A stretch of DNA of 64,000 nucleotides from Triglochin maritima (lineage: Eukaryota; Streptophyta; Magnoliopsida; Alismatales; Juncaginaceae). Under the pieces are notes generated by a model. It was not told where the DNA came from, searched no databases, and worked only from the letters and a program-made list of their open reading frames with translations. Below are positions 1-12,189 of the stretch, piece by piece (position 1 is the first letter of the stretch; each line of letters opens with the position of its first letter). A program made the translations under genes and the position numbers. Location of the stretch: the NCBI GenBank assembly GCA_963682175.1, contig OY821771.1, positions 10,849,001-10,913,000 of the forward strand, written 5' to 3'.

Positions 1-149
1 ACCTCTTGCCCATGCTTTCATGCAAACTTCCATCTAACCATCCATTATTTAATAATAAATAATCTTAGCCACGAATTAAATCAATTATGGACCAATTCCA
101 TGCATGATCTAATTAATTCTTAAATTAATTCTGCATTAACCGTCTGGAC

Positions 150-424
150 CGGTCGACCGTTTCAAGGTTCGGTCGACCGCTCGAACCAGGTTTCGGTCGA
201 CCGTTCGTAACAGGAACTATTCCATCGCAATGTTCGGTCGACCGACCGATTACATTCGGTTGACCGTTCGAACAGATGAAAATTTCCTGTTATCGGTCGA
301 GACATATCCGGTCGACCGTGCCGGATCGGTCGAGACATATCCGGTCGACCGTGCCCGATCGGTCGAGACATATCCGGTCGACCGTGCCCGATCGGTCGAC
401 CGTTTACTGCTAACCGGTCGACCG
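150..424. promoter_or_regulatory. CGGTCGACCG palindrome array in LTR A
   Basis: Nine exact copies of the 10-bp palindrome CGGTCGACCG plus one CGGTTGACCG lie within 275 bp. In the homologous LTRs this block sits upstream of the TATA box relative to LTR transcription (minus strand). A role as a transcription-factor or silencing platform is inference; the clustering is directly visible. Confidence 0.6.
292..390. repeat. 33-bp tandem repeat, 3 units
   Basis: Units at 292-324, 325-357 and 358-390 each contain ATCGGTCGAGACATATCC followed by a CGGTCGACCG palindrome. The homologous LTR at 29769-31813 has a single such unit, so copy A expanded it. The 33-bp period keeps a spurious reading frame open. 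Confidence 0.9.
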
Positions 425-1604
425 TTTGAGCACTGTTCTGCAGACGTGTCAAATTTCGGTTTAACCCCTACAAAATTTGACATTTCGGGATTAGTAGTAA
501 ATTCACAACTTATGCAACATATCATCCTATGCAATGATCAATCATTACACCCCATAATATTTACATCACATATGAATTTTATTTAGATTCTAATTATGTT
601 ATTAATCACAACATAATTTTGATTTTGCTTGTTCACCCCATGTGTCATATTTTCTACATGAAACCCGACACATCTTATGAACTCAAAATCCCCATTTCTT
701 GTTTCCCAGTTTTGCAGTGTGACCTATGGGAGGATCTAAACTAAGTTGGCAGTGATATTAAGAACTTAATATCACAAGCTATAAGCAGTATCTAGCTACA
801 CATTGTAGCTCCCAATTAGTTAGATGTCTTAATTCCATTCGAACCAAAACCCGATCCATTTAGTGATGGAATGCACCACTTGTGTCCGTCCCTTGCCTCA
901 TGATATTAAGAAAACACACAAAGTAGTATTGTGTCATCTTTGTCTTAGTATCCATTTCTTGATCTCTTTAAGCTAGTTATAAATATGTGACTTAACTCAA
1001 ATCACATTGTGCACATTATAACTTTGCTATATCAAGGGGCCCACTAATATCATCACTCAATTAAGAGGGACAATGATAGTCTTTTGACTAACTATCTTCT
1101 CCAACAAAAGTCATACTTAACCAACTAATGCCTTTACACTACACTCATCGATAGCTTAAGACACTAGTCTAATTAAGCAATTCTTAAGTGATCAGATATA
1201 AGTCTCATATCAAAGGACCAAAGACACAGTAAAATATTAATGACACAGAAACACATTTCTATAATATTTTACTTATTAGGTCTATTCAGTATACAAAAGT
1301 AATATTTTCCTCTTTTGCATACCTGTGTCGTCACTCACTTGTAGAGCTACAATGATCTATGACCAACACGACAATCTTAACTTGGTAATTAATGTCTCAT
1401 GTTAATTACCATGATTGCGAATATCTTTTGTTTTATGTAAACCAATATCTTTTAGAGCTCTACGGTTAAGGACCAAGAGCCTCTTCCTTAACACTTCTAA
1501 AAGAGGAATAACATAAACAAGGAACAAAATAATTTCTCATTCAATTCATAATAATTGACATTTAAAAGTAAAACTTTTAGAACACATTCCCTTCACATAG
1601 TTCG

Positions 1605-1810
1605 TGGCATGTTCTACTGGTTATGTACAATCTGCTTCCATGGTTAAGTATGAAACATAGATACATTATGTCATCTTAATGATTTCTGGTCCAAAACAAC
1701 CGGGTAATGACATAGATGTGTATTTGGCTCCCTTGATTGATGACTTGAAGAAATTATGGAACGAATGGGAGCAAGTGTGGGATGCTTTATGTTTCATGTT
1801 TGACATTTAA
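1605..1810 (+). pseudogene. TNP2-like CACTA transposase fragment
   Basis: The frame from about 1677 reads LMISGPKQPGNDIDVYLAPL followed by IDDLKKLWNE and ends at a stop near 1810. This block (GP-x-QPGNDIDVYL-x-PLIDDL) is typical of plant CACTA TNP2 transposases. The preceding segment (YNLLPWLSMKHRYIM) belongs to the same protein but in another frame, so a frameshift lies near 1675. Only about 65 codons of a protein that is normally many hundreds of residues remain. It is a broken remnant. Confidence 0.75.
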
Positions 1811-1838
1811 ATCATGTTTATTGATTGTGATATATAGG

Positions 1839-2680
1839 TCTCTTTACCAAATGCCTGATGGAAAGAACTTTGGATATTTTTGTCCAACGTTGCTCAACCG
1901 TCCTGGACGAAAAAGTAACGACACCTGATCGCAAACAATGGCGAATGTAAAGGCTGAGAGGAACAAGATGTATTATCTTGCACCGTATTGGGAGATGTAT
2001 GTTTTTAATTATTTGATATAATACATGTAGTAATAAAATGAATTACTTATGTTTTTTAAAATGAACGTTGTCTAGTGATCATTGGATGTTAGCTGTTATT
2101 CGTCCCGATACAAATATTGAATATTGGTTTGATCTTTTAGCTTCCGAGAAACCAAGGAAAAAGTTGAAGGACTTGGTGCAATTGTGAGTTATATTAAATT
2201 ACTATTTTAAAACATGAAAATACGTTTTAGTTGTTAGATTTTATAACAAATTTTGATATTTATCAATTTCTGTAGAGCTATTGATATATATATATATATA
2301 TATAAGAATTCTCTAGTGAGCCCAGGGACGAAACATAAGCCAAAAAAACAACATGGTATCCTATGAAGGTATGATAATTAATTTATTTAGGAAACAATGA
2401 GCATTATATTTTCAATTAATTTTGTTGTTTAGTAATATACATTTTTTGTTAATTTTAGTACCATAAACAAACCGGAAGTACGGAGTGTGGGTACTATGTC
2501 ATTTGGTATATGGACCAAATTGTGGAGTTCGGTTTGGTGGCGTCAGGTTTACGCGAGGTAATATATAGTTTCTACACTACATTGAAGTAATATATCTTAT
2601 TTTGATAAAGGCGTATGTTTACGGAATTCTTTGTTTAATTTGTAGATCTTTGGACCAACTCTTGAACCATTTTCATAGAA
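1839..2680 (+). pseudogene. Ulp1/C48 SUMO-protease-like gene fragment of a transposon
   Basis: Four exon-like blocks are visible. Block one, about 1839-1998, has GKNFGYFCPTLLNRPG and, after an in-frame stop, MYYLAPYWEM before a GTATGT donor. Block two, about 2075-2184, has DHWMLAVIRP and YWFDLL and then a GTGAGT donor. Block three, about 2459-2558, has KQTGSTECGYYVIWYMDQI. The last block, from about 2645, has IFGPTLEPFS and a stop. The His (DHW), Asp (WFD), Gln (KQ) and Cys (ECGYY) expected for a C48 cysteine protease are all recognisable. Such domains are carried by several plant CACTA and Mutator-like transposons. The in-frame TGA in the first block makes this copy a pseudogene. Confidence 0.65.
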
Positions 2681-2761
2681 AGAGCTCGACTGCACACGTG
2701 AGAGATGAACTTCTTTTTTCATTACAAGTATGCTTCTATGTTGATGACATTATTAATGTTA

Positions 2762-2950
2762 GTTTACTCAATATTTGTTAACTTGTTAGTTTCCTCGATG
2801 TATTGATTGTTAACTTGTTAGTTTGCTAGATACAGTGAATGCTTGTTAGTTTCCTCGATACATTGAATGTTAACTTGTTAGTTAGCTCGATACATTGAAT
2901 GTTTGTTAGTTTGCTCGATACATTGAATGTTAACTTATTAGTTTGCTCGA
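2762..2950. repeat. Degenerate tandem repeat, 28-32 bp units
   Basis: About six units share TTAGTTTGCTCGATACATTG-like sequence followed by AATGTTAACTTG, with some units four bases shorter. It lies in the non-coding part of the CACTA element. A second short repeat (GTGATTGTGTGAATGTGATGCGA) follows at about 3040-3105. Confidence 0.8.
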
Positions 2951-3107
2951 ATGGAAATCGAAGATATTGAATGTTAAAATGAATTGTGATTGTGATTTAA
3001 TGACTTGAGTGTTGACACTTATATTACATTGAGTATGTGATGCGATTGTGATTGTGTGAATGTGATGCGAGTGTGATTGTGTGAATGTGATGCGAGTGTG
3101 AATGTGT

Positions 3108-3475
3108 TTATAACACGTCGGTTTCCCTTGACCCGACGTGATATACTTGGTATATCACGTCGGTTCTATGGAGAACCGACATGATATAGTATATAACACG
3201 TCGGTTTTCCATAGAACCAACCCTATATATGCTCTTTTCAGAAGAAGAAGAAAATATTTATTTGTTATAAATCTACTGATATGTCCCTGCACGTGATATA
3301 ACCCGCATTTATGTGATATATCACATCGGTTATCCGGAAACCGACGTGATATACCTAGCGTATCACGGCGATTATTGAATCGACGTGATATTTCCCTCAC
3401 TTTTACGTCTCCCTTTTATGAAGTCGGTATATTGGAACAGTACAACCGGCGTGATTTCCTTATTTTCCAGCAGTG
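3108..3475. repeat. CACTA subterminal repeats and terminus
   Basis: Repeated blocks of ACACGTCGGTT, ATCACGTCGGTT and the reverse AACCGACGTGAT occur in both orientations. They are typical of the subterminal transposase-binding region of CACTA elements. The final bases on the minus strand read CACTGCTGG. Confidence 0.65.
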
Positions 3476-4589
3476 AGAAGAGAAAATAGGGGAGAGAGAT
3501 AGAATGAGGAGAGGGAATAGAGAAGAAAGAGAGGAAAAAGAAGAGAAATTAGAGAGAGAATAGTGACAGGAGAGAGAAGAGAAAGTAACAAAAGAGAGAG
3601 TAGATCAGAGAAATTTTAAAATTATTTTGGGTAGATTTCATAAAAATTACAAAGTAGGTAGAATTGAATGTCATTTATTAGATTGTTTAGGGAAAAATTT
3701 GTAAATCTTACAATTAAATATTATTTTTCTTAACACCGTCATCAGAAAATTAACGTTGCTAACGGAAAACTTGACAGAGTGACAAACTAAAAGTAACGAC
3801 ATCCATGATCACACAATGTTTTGGAAGTTACATGGTTATAAATAGTAGAACGATGATGGAAACAGAAATACAGTGTTTTAAAATAATATATATGTAAAAA
3901 ATTCAAAATAAAAGCTAAGTATAAACTAATGATATATCATCAATGAAATGCGTTAAACCCGATACCTAGATATTCTCTAGAATTGTTTTCATCACTTCCG
4001 ACATCCAACGACACTTGGTTAATTCTCCACCCAACCAACTTGATCAACTTCACTTTCTCGATAACGTTCTAACACTTACGCGTTTTTATATAAATTGAAG
4101 TAATTTCCGCAATCTTTCAAGGAAGTATATATCTGGTGAGGGCAAATACACTGATGTCAGTAGTCTCTGGTGCAAGATGTAAGGTCGGTACTTAAGAGAA
4201 CAAATAAAATTTGAACATAATTAGCTTCCAAAATGAACTATAATATACTTAGTGGCTTATGTTTAGTATTGCATAAGAGCAGTTTGTGTGAAAAATCATA
4301 CACAACTTAAAACTCAAAATGAATAAATTTGTTGTTGTGTGTTTATTTTAGTGTTGTTATTAAATGATGTTATAGGCGGGGCGGTGAAAAAAATATCGGT
4401 CGAATGTGTAGAGCTGATAGCCGAGATTTTCGAAGTTATATTTGAAATGATAAAAATTGTTTGTTTCTGATTTAAGACTAAAATATGTTTGTATGTGAAT
4501 ATGTTATTATACGTGAACATATTAAAAAAAGAAAACCATTAAAATAAAATATGAGTTGAATAACTATTATAATACGATAAATTATAAAT
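3476..4589. other. Non-coding spacer
   Basis: A GA-rich tract (about 3478-3610) is followed by AT-rich DNA with no persuasive open frame, RNA gene or repeat boundary. It ends at the TAAAT target duplication of the next retrotransposon. Confidence 0.6.
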
Positions 4590-4821
4590 TGTTGAGAATT
4601 CCAAATGTTTTGTGGATGATTCATCTTCCTTAGCCCCCAATATTTTAAGTAGATTTTACTCTTATTAATATGATGTAATTCCATTTATTTTGGTTGTAAC
4701 TCCTACTACATCCTCACATTATACATAGAGGACTATTGTACATATTTGGTGACAAGAGAAGAAATACATACCTCTCTCTCTCCCTCAATCTTTCATCTTT
4801 GGTTGTTTTTGTTTTACAACA
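4590..4821 (+). repeat. 5' LTR of copia 1
   Basis: A 232-bp direct repeat of 13415-13644, bounded by TG and CA. The sequence following it (CGTTATCAGCACGAAGC) is the presumed primer-binding region; I could not assign the tRNA. Confidence 0.9.
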
Positions 4822-5550
4822 CGTTATCAGCACGAAGCTCTATCGATTAGAGTCTTCAAACACGCCCAAGGTAACAAACTAGTAGACTTAACAATATGTC
4901 AACTACATGTCTAAGTTTGTATGTATTAATCACAAGTTCTCGATACGACAAATTCACATGCGTTATTTTGAATATATTTGTTCATGCACATGCTCTATTT
5001 TTTATTATTATATTTGTTCCTCTCGTAAGTAAATAATTGTAAGACGTGTCATATTATTATAAATAATTGTAGATGAATTTTCTACCAAATTATGTTTATC
5101 ATATGATAATTTACTTACACCGTTTTAGTTATCTAATTTACCAATTACGTTTTAACCACTCCATTAGGATCTTTTAAAAATACACTTGGAGAATTAATAA
5201 TAATAATAAAAAGAAGAAGGAAATCCAACATATATGCACTCATATTTGGTTTGTTCTATTTTTTCTTTTGAAATCCATTACCTCACGTTGTTGTTTTTTT
5301 TTCCTCTCTAAAACCAATATGAAAAAACAAATGGTGCATAGAAAATAAAGCCAATAAATAAATGGCTAAAAAATGAGTTCGTTAGTAACTAATGATTTGG
5401 TTGTTAGTCTTTCAGAGAAGGAATAAGAATTCTTTCTTTTCTTTTCGTTACCGGAGATGGTAATTTTTTTATGAATATTATAGGTATACGTTTATGCTCT
5501 TAATGGTATGGTGTATTTTTTAATTATTTGTTTTATTGAAGCTATTATCA

Positions 5551-8500
5551 TGGCAAACCTCACCAAGCTTGAATTTGCTGCCCTTGATATTTCGGGAAAG
5601 AATTATCTCCCTTGACCCTCGATGCCGAGATTCATCTCACAGCAAACAATCTTGGAGAAACAATCAAAGAATCAAATAAGGCCTCCCCGCAGGAGCGTGC
5701 CAAAGCAATGATTTTTCTCCGACATCATCTTCATGAGGGCCTAAAAGTTGAATATTAAACAGTGAAAGATCCGTTAGAACTATGGAAAAATCTGAAAGAA
5801 ATGTATGACCATCAAAAACAAGTGTTTCTCTCAAAAGCTCGCTATGAATGGATACATTTGAGATTACAAGATTTTAAATCTGTAAGCGAGTATAATTCAG
5901 CAATATTTCGGATCACATCCGAACTTAAATTATGTGGAGAAACAATTACTGATAATGATATGTAAGAGAAAACATTCTCTACATTTCATGCCTCGAATAT
6001 GCTCCTGCAGCAGCAATATCGAGAGCGTGGTTTTAAGAGATATTCTGAACTAATATCATGCCTTTTAGTTGCCGAGCAAAACAATGAACTCTTGATAAAA
6101 AACCATCAATCTCGACCCACCGGTTATGTTCCATTCCCCGAAGTGAATGAGGCTAATCATGGACACAAACGTGAGTCATTCCCTGAAGCGAATGCGACAT
6201 CATTTAACCACAAACGTGGGTGTGGACGTGGGCAACACCAAGGGTGTGGTCGTGGACGTGGTCGTAATAATCGTGGTGGTCATAATTTCAAAGCAAATAA
6301 TAATGGGAGAAATGCTAAGGGAGATGGAATGCAACATCCTCCAAGGAAATCTGAAAATGTCTGCTTCAAATGTGGCATGACAAATCATTGGTCGCGTATA
6401 TGTCGTACGCCCAAACATCTTGTTGAGCTCTATCAAGCATCACTCAAGAAGAGAGAAAGTGCTGAAATGAACTTTATTGAGAATAACCAACATGGAATGC
6501 TCACGGATACACACTTGGATGTTTCTGATTTTCTTCTAAATGATGAAAATACCGAAACATTTACCGATAATGGAAATGTCCACCATAATATGTAGTTTTT
6601 CTTATTGTTTGATTTCCGTTCACCTAGAATTTTGGTCTTTTATCTTCCTATATATGTAATGCTTGAACCTCAAATATTTGCTTTCGGCTTTATCAATATT
6701 TAAGTCTTTTAACTCTAACTCTTATATAATATACTGCTACGATAAAATGAAATTTATTATATTTTTCTTTTGTTTCATGTAGAAAGACAAAGATATGACT
6801 AATGCTATACCAAATGATGGAGACCAATGTATAGTAGTCAGTGGAACAACAAACACCATCTTGAAAAGTACAAAATACTTTTCCCAATTACATTTAGCAA
6901 AAACAAATGTCAACACAATTTCTGGCATTAGCAATTTGATTGAAGGTTCCGGAAGAGCTTGTGTTTTGTTATCTAACAATACAAAAGTAATAATAAGTGA
7001 TGTTCTATACTCTAGTAGATCCAGAAGAAATCTACTAAGTTTTAAGGATATACGTCTGAATGGTTATCACAGTGAGACGGTGAACGAAGATAATATTGAG
7101 TATCTCCACATTACATCTAATGTGTATGGCTAGAAAATTGTGTTGGAAAAAATGCAAGCTCTCTCTTCTGGGTTATATAGCACATTCATAAATCCTATTG
7201 AATCAAATATGATCACTAACCAGAAGTTAGTTGATCCAAATTTTGAAACTTGCCATGACAGATTGGGTCACCCAGGTGCCATAATGATGCGAAGAATTAT
7301 TGAAAATTCAAGTGGGCACACAATGAGGAACTTGAAGATTCCTTCATCAAAGAATTTTTCATGTGCAACATGCTCCCTTGGAAAAATGATAATAAGGCCT
7401 TCCACAAATAAAATTGAAAATGAGATGCCTACATTTTTAGAGTGAATCCAAGGAGATATTTGTGGACACATTACTCCTCCGTGTGGACCATTTCGTTATT
7501 TTATGGTATTGATAGATGCATCAACCTGATGGTCACACGTTTGCCTTTTATCAACTCGAAATGTCGCATTTGCTAGACTTCTAGCATAATTAATCAAATT
7601 GAGAGCACATTTCCCAGATTATCCAATTAAGAAAATTCGACTTGACAATGCTGGAGAATTTATATTCCAAACGTTTAACAATTATTGCATGTCTGTTGGG
7701 ATCACAATTGAGCATCCTGTAGCTCATGTCCATACACAAAATGGTTTAGTTGAATCCCTGATTAAGAGATTACAATTAATTGCTAGACCATTGGTAATGA
7801 GATCTAAATTACCATCATCTGCCTGGGGATATGTCATTTTGCATGTTGCTGCACTTATAAGAATAAGACCAACTGCTTATCATAAATACTCACCTTTACA
7901 ATTGGTCTCCGGTAGAGAACCAAATCTGTCTCATCTAAAGGTTTTTGGTTGTGTTGTTTATGTGCCAATTGCACCACCACAACGTACAAAGATGGGACCT
8001 CAAAGAAGATTGGGAATATATATTGGCTTTGAATCTCCATCAATCATAAAATATTTAGAGCCGTTAACCGATGATATTTTCACAGGACGATTTGCTGATA
8101 GTCAATTTAACGAGAATGAATTCTCAATCTTAGGGGGAGAAAAACAAAAATTAGAAAACAAAGAAGTGACTTGGAATGCATCATCTATTCCAGACCCTCG
8201 AACATGTCAATGTGAACTTGAAGTTCAAAAGATTATACATTTACAAAGAATTGCAAATGAGTTGCCTGATGCATTCATTGATACTAAAAGAGTCACAAAG
8301 TCACATATACCAGCTCTAAATGCACCTGCTCGGATTGATATTCCTAATGTTACAAATGAATATATTATACGTTGAAAACGTGGAAGACCAATCGGTTCCA
8401 AAGATGCAAATCCACGGAAAAAGAAAGAGCAAAATAACGCAGTTGGTGATATTATTGAAACCTCTGTAGAGGTGATAACACAACAACAAATGGACAATGA

Positions 8501-8982
8501 CAAATTTTCGAAAGAGGTACATGTACCAGAAAATGAAAATGATGATGAGATCTCCATCAATTATGTGCACAATGGAAAAAGATGGAACCGAAATAGAACC
8601 ATTATTGATGAAAAATTCATATACGCTATAGCAAATGCTGTGATGAATGTTGAATATTGTGAGCCAAAATTAATTGAAGAGTGTCGACACAGAAAAGATT
8701 GTCCACAATGGAAAAATGCAATTCAAGAAGAACTGAACTCACTTGAGAAACGTCATGTGTTTGGACCCGTAGTTCCGACACCAAATAATGTAAAACGAGT
8801 AGGATACAAGTGGGTATTTGTAATTAAAAGAAATGAGAAAAATAAAATAGTAAGATACAAGGCAAGACTTGTTGCACAAGGTTTTACACAAATACCAGGA
8901 GTTGGCTATGGAGAAACGTATTCACCTGTAGTGGATGCAACAACTCTTAGATTTTTTATTAACCTTGCAATTGGAGAAAAAC
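5551..8982 (+). pseudogene. Copia 1 gag-pol, first part (Gag to RT fingers)
   Basis: Gag starts MANLTKLEFAALDISG at 5551 and loses frame near 5613. It resumes at 5762 and has a TAA at 5963. It carries a CCHC zinc knuckle (CFKCGMTNHWSRIC, about 6361-6402). The protease region reads CIVVSGTTNTIL near 6828, where related proteins have an Asp before S-G-T, so the catalytic Asp appears replaced by Val. The integrase zinc-binding part (HDRLGHPG to CATCSLGK) lies at about 7255-7385. The catalytic core has GDICG, LDNAGEF and NGLVES, with several stops in between. The reverse transcriptase starts near 8690 (KARLVAQGFTQ) and is cut at 8982 by the inserted element. It is non-functional. Confidence 0.9.
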
Positions 8983-11112
8983 TGTAGGATTTCATGTTTA
9001 ATTGTGCATATATATTTTTCAAAATATTATGCATAATAAGGATCAATTACAATTTTCTACGATTTATTTCATGCATGCATCAGTTTGTTTTAATAACTAG
9101 TTTCAAAAACATATTAAAACAAACACAAGGGACTCCGAAATTCATACCTAGAAGTTCTCTAAAACTTCTTGATGTTCCAGAGACGTTGAGGAAGACGATC
9201 GTCGCTTCTCTTTGCACCGGATGCCTCCGAGTGGTCACCGAAATCCTAAACAAGGTTGGAGAGAAAGGAGCTAGCCAATCAATCTCCAAACTATCTTAGA
9301 ATCTAGCTACAAACTCCTTCCTTAGTCTCTGAGATTTCTCCTTCCAAAGACTTAAAATTTAAGAGAATTGTTGTGGCCTTTTGTGGTGAATTAGGAGAGA
9401 AAAGAATTAGCAAAACTTATATCTTAATTAAGGAGAATAATGACCTATTTATAGGCTCCAATCTTAATCTCAATCATGGCTATTCTTAAGCCATATTTTC
9501 TTGACATTTTCTCTCAAACTAATTACATAACGCATTACATGCATCCACAAAACGTTTGACCAAGTTTGGAGCTAATCCAACCATTGATCAAATAAATCCC
9601 TTAATTATCAATAGGCAGAAAATCGATCGTGGTTCGGTTTACCGAGTCACACTCGGTTAACCGAATATGTCACGATTGTTTTACCGAGTATTAGACGGAT
9701 GACCGATTCTTAAGGAGAAAAAATCTCCTTAACTGATCGGACTAATTCTTGTCAATAACCGAATGCCTTTCGGTTAACCGAAAATATCGGAACTAGACAT
9801 TGTTCGGTCGACAGTTTCTGGTTCGGAATACCGATCCAGAATTCCAGGCACTTTGGTCAAGTTCGGTCAATCAACTATGACTATCCGTTCTACGTTCGGT
9901 TGACCGATCCACAGATCCTTCGGTCGACCGAACCATAATGGATTACCGAACTTTTACCCGATTTTGCCTTTTCAAATTTTGGATTTATTACCAACAAAAT
10001 TTGAACTTTTGGGGTTTTAGCAAATTCACAACTTATGCAATATATTATCCTACGCAACAATAAATTATTGCACCCCATAATTTATGCATCTCATATGAAT
10101 TTATCATGATTCTAATTATGTTATATATATTACAACATAATTGATTGTTCACCACATATATCATATTTTCTATAAGAAACACGACACATCATATGAACCA
10201 AAAATCAAGCTTCTTGTTTCCTGGTTTTTGTGGTGTGACCTATGGGAGGATCTAAACTAAGTTGGCAGTGATATTAAGAGCTTAATATCACAAGCTATAA
10301 ACGGTATCTAGCTACACATTATAGCTCCCAATTAGTTAGATGTCTTAATTCCACTCGAACCAAAACCTGGTCCATTTAGTGATGGAGTGCACCACTTGTG
10401 TCCGTCCCTTGCCTCATGATATTAAGAATACACACAAAGTAGTATTGTGTCATCTTTGTATTAGTATTCATTTATTGATCTCTTTAAGCTAGTTATAAAT
10501 ATGTGACTTAACTCAAATCACATTGTGCACATTATAACTTTGCTTCATCAAGGGGCCCACTAATATCATCACTCAATTAAGAGGGGCAATGATAATCTTT
10601 CGACTAACTATCTTCTCCAACAAAAGTCATACTTAACCAACCAATGCCTTTACATTACTCTCATCGATAGCTCAAGACACTAGTCTAATTAAGCAATTCT
10701 TAAGTGATCGGATATAAGTCTCATATCAAAGGACCAAAGACACAGTAAAACATTAATGACACAGAAAACACAATTCTATAATGTTTTACTTATTAGGTCT
10801 ATTCAGTATACAAAAGTAATATTTTCCTCTTTTGTGTACCCGTGTTGTCACTCACTTGTAGAGCTACAATGATCTATGACCAACACGACAATCTTAACTC
10901 GGTAATTAATGTCCCATGTTAATTACCATGATTGCGAATATCCTTTGTTTTATGTAAACCAATATCTTTTAGAGCTCTACGGTTAAGAACCAAGAGTCTC
11001 TTCCTTAACACTACTAAAAGAGGAATAACATAAACAAGGAACAAAATGATTTCTCATTCAATTCATAATAATTGACATTCAAAAGTAAAACTTTTAGAAC
11101 ACATTCTCTTCA
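8983..11112 (-). repeat. Copia family 2 LTR, copy B (3' LTR)
   Basis: On the minus strand it starts TGAAGAGAATG and ends CATGAAATCCTACA. The TATA box CCTATAAATAGG is at 9444-9455. CGGTNNACCG dyads (CGGTTTACCG, CGGTTAACCG, CGGTTGACCG, CGGTCGACCG) occupy 9635-9930, about 180-490 bp upstream of it. Confidence 0.88.
9635..9930. promoter_or_regulatory. CGGTNNACCG dyad array in LTR B
   Basis: Only one exact CGGTCGACCG remains (9921-9930). Several others keep the CGGT...ACCG arms with a changed centre (TT, TA, TG). The position relative to the TATA box is the same as in LTRs C, D and E. Confidence 0.5.
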
Positions 11113-11196
11113 ATCTCCCACTTGTTATTAAAGTTTTCTTTCACATACATACTCAATGTATAAAACAATAATAACCAGGGTAAACCCCATTACATA

Positions 11197-12171
11197 TCAA
11201 TCATCAAGCCAATCTACATGGTTCCTCAATCCCATGGACTCGAAATGCATTTCGCCCTTGGCTTGGGATAAGGGTTTTGTGAATGGATCAGTTGTGTTGT
11301 TGTTGGTGTCCACCCATAATAGATTTATTTTGCCTTCGTCGATGAAGTCACGTGTGACAAAATACTTTCGATCCATGTACTTCACTTTGTGGTGTGATCT
11401 AGGATCCTTGATTTGCGAGATAGATGCACTATTATCGCAAAATAGCTCAATGCGTCCCTCGCTCGTGGGAACTACTACAAGCTCTTCAAGGAACTTCTTG
11501 ATCCACACTCCTTCCTTGCTCGCTTCAGCGACAGCCATTACTTCGGAAGCAGTGGTTGAGTCGGCCGTAGTGCTTTGTTTCCAACTACGCCAACTCACAG
11601 CTCCACCATTCAGAAGAAAGATGTATCCTGATTGCGACCTTCTATCGTCTGGATCACTCATGAAACTCGCATCCGAGTACCCTTCGGCTATCAACTCCCT
11701 TTGTCCTCCATAAACAAGAATCTTATCCTTAGTCCAGTTAAGGTACTTCAGGATATTCTTGACCGCAGTCCAATGCTCAGGCCCTGCGTTGGATTGGTGA
11801 CGATTTGTTACGCTTAGAGCATACGAGACATCAGGTCTTGTGCAAGTCATCGCGTACATGATCGACCCAATTGCTGAAGCATAAGGGACATCCTTCATGT
11901 ACTCTAAGTCCTTATGTGATTGCGCACGTTGAGACTTCTTGAGTTGCACACCCATACTCATTGGCACACTGCCCTTTTTGGAGTTGTTCATCTTGAACCT
12001 TTCCAAGACCTTGTCAATGTATGCACGTTGACTGAGGCCAATGAGTCTACGGGATCTATCTCGATATACCTTGATTCCCAAGATGTATTGAGCCTCACCC
12101 ATATCTTTCATTGAAAATGCAAATTTCAATGAACTTCTCGTTTGCTCAAGCAAAGGAATATGATTACCCAT
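11197..12171 (-). pseudogene. Copia family 2 RT/RNase H C-terminal part (open frame)
   Basis: A 324-codon open frame covers the end of the reverse transcriptase (FSMKDMGEAQYILGIK, DVSYALSVTNRHQ) and the RNase H (YSDASFMSDPDDRRSQSGY, SEVMAVAEASKEGVW, FCDNSASISQIKDPRSHHK). It ends in DWLDD and a stop. It has no stops, unlike the homologous region at 24187-25118. However, it lacks the RT catalytic YVDD segment and everything upstream, so it is a truncated gene. Confidence 0.9.
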
Positions 12172-12189
12172 GAACTTCTCGTTTGCTCA

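Larger units (their letters stand above)
1..1595 (-). mobile_element. Copia LTR, copy A (partial, left end outside window)
   Basis: This is the same long LTR that recurs at 8983-11112, 15271-17445, 21987-24102 and 29769-31813. On the minus strand it begins TGAAGGGAATG at 1595. The sequence beyond 1595 is a CACTA transposase remnant and not the polypurine tract seen next to 3' LTRs, so 1595 is an outer edge. Copy A is therefore a 5' LTR or a solo LTR, with the rest off the left side. It holds the CGGTCGACCG array and a three-unit 33-bp repeat. No gene is seen; the open frames at 160-590 come from the repeated palindromes. Confidence 0.85.
1596..3475 (+). mobile_element. CACTA (En/Spm) element, right part
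   Basis: A TNP2-like transposase remnant and a C48 protease-like gene fragment are followed by a subterminal region dense in direct and inverted copies of ATCACGTCGG/CCGACGTGAT. The region ends with the minus-strand terminus CACTGCTGGAAAATAAGG at 3475, a CACT-type terminal inverted repeat. The left end is missing; LTR A abuts it at 1595. Placing the protease in the same element is inference from position. Confidence 0.65.

Noticed and set aside
230..586. Open frames on both strands in LTR A (up to 118 codons)
   Set aside because: They are produced by the 33-bp repeat and the palindromes (VDRAR-type repeats) and match no protein.
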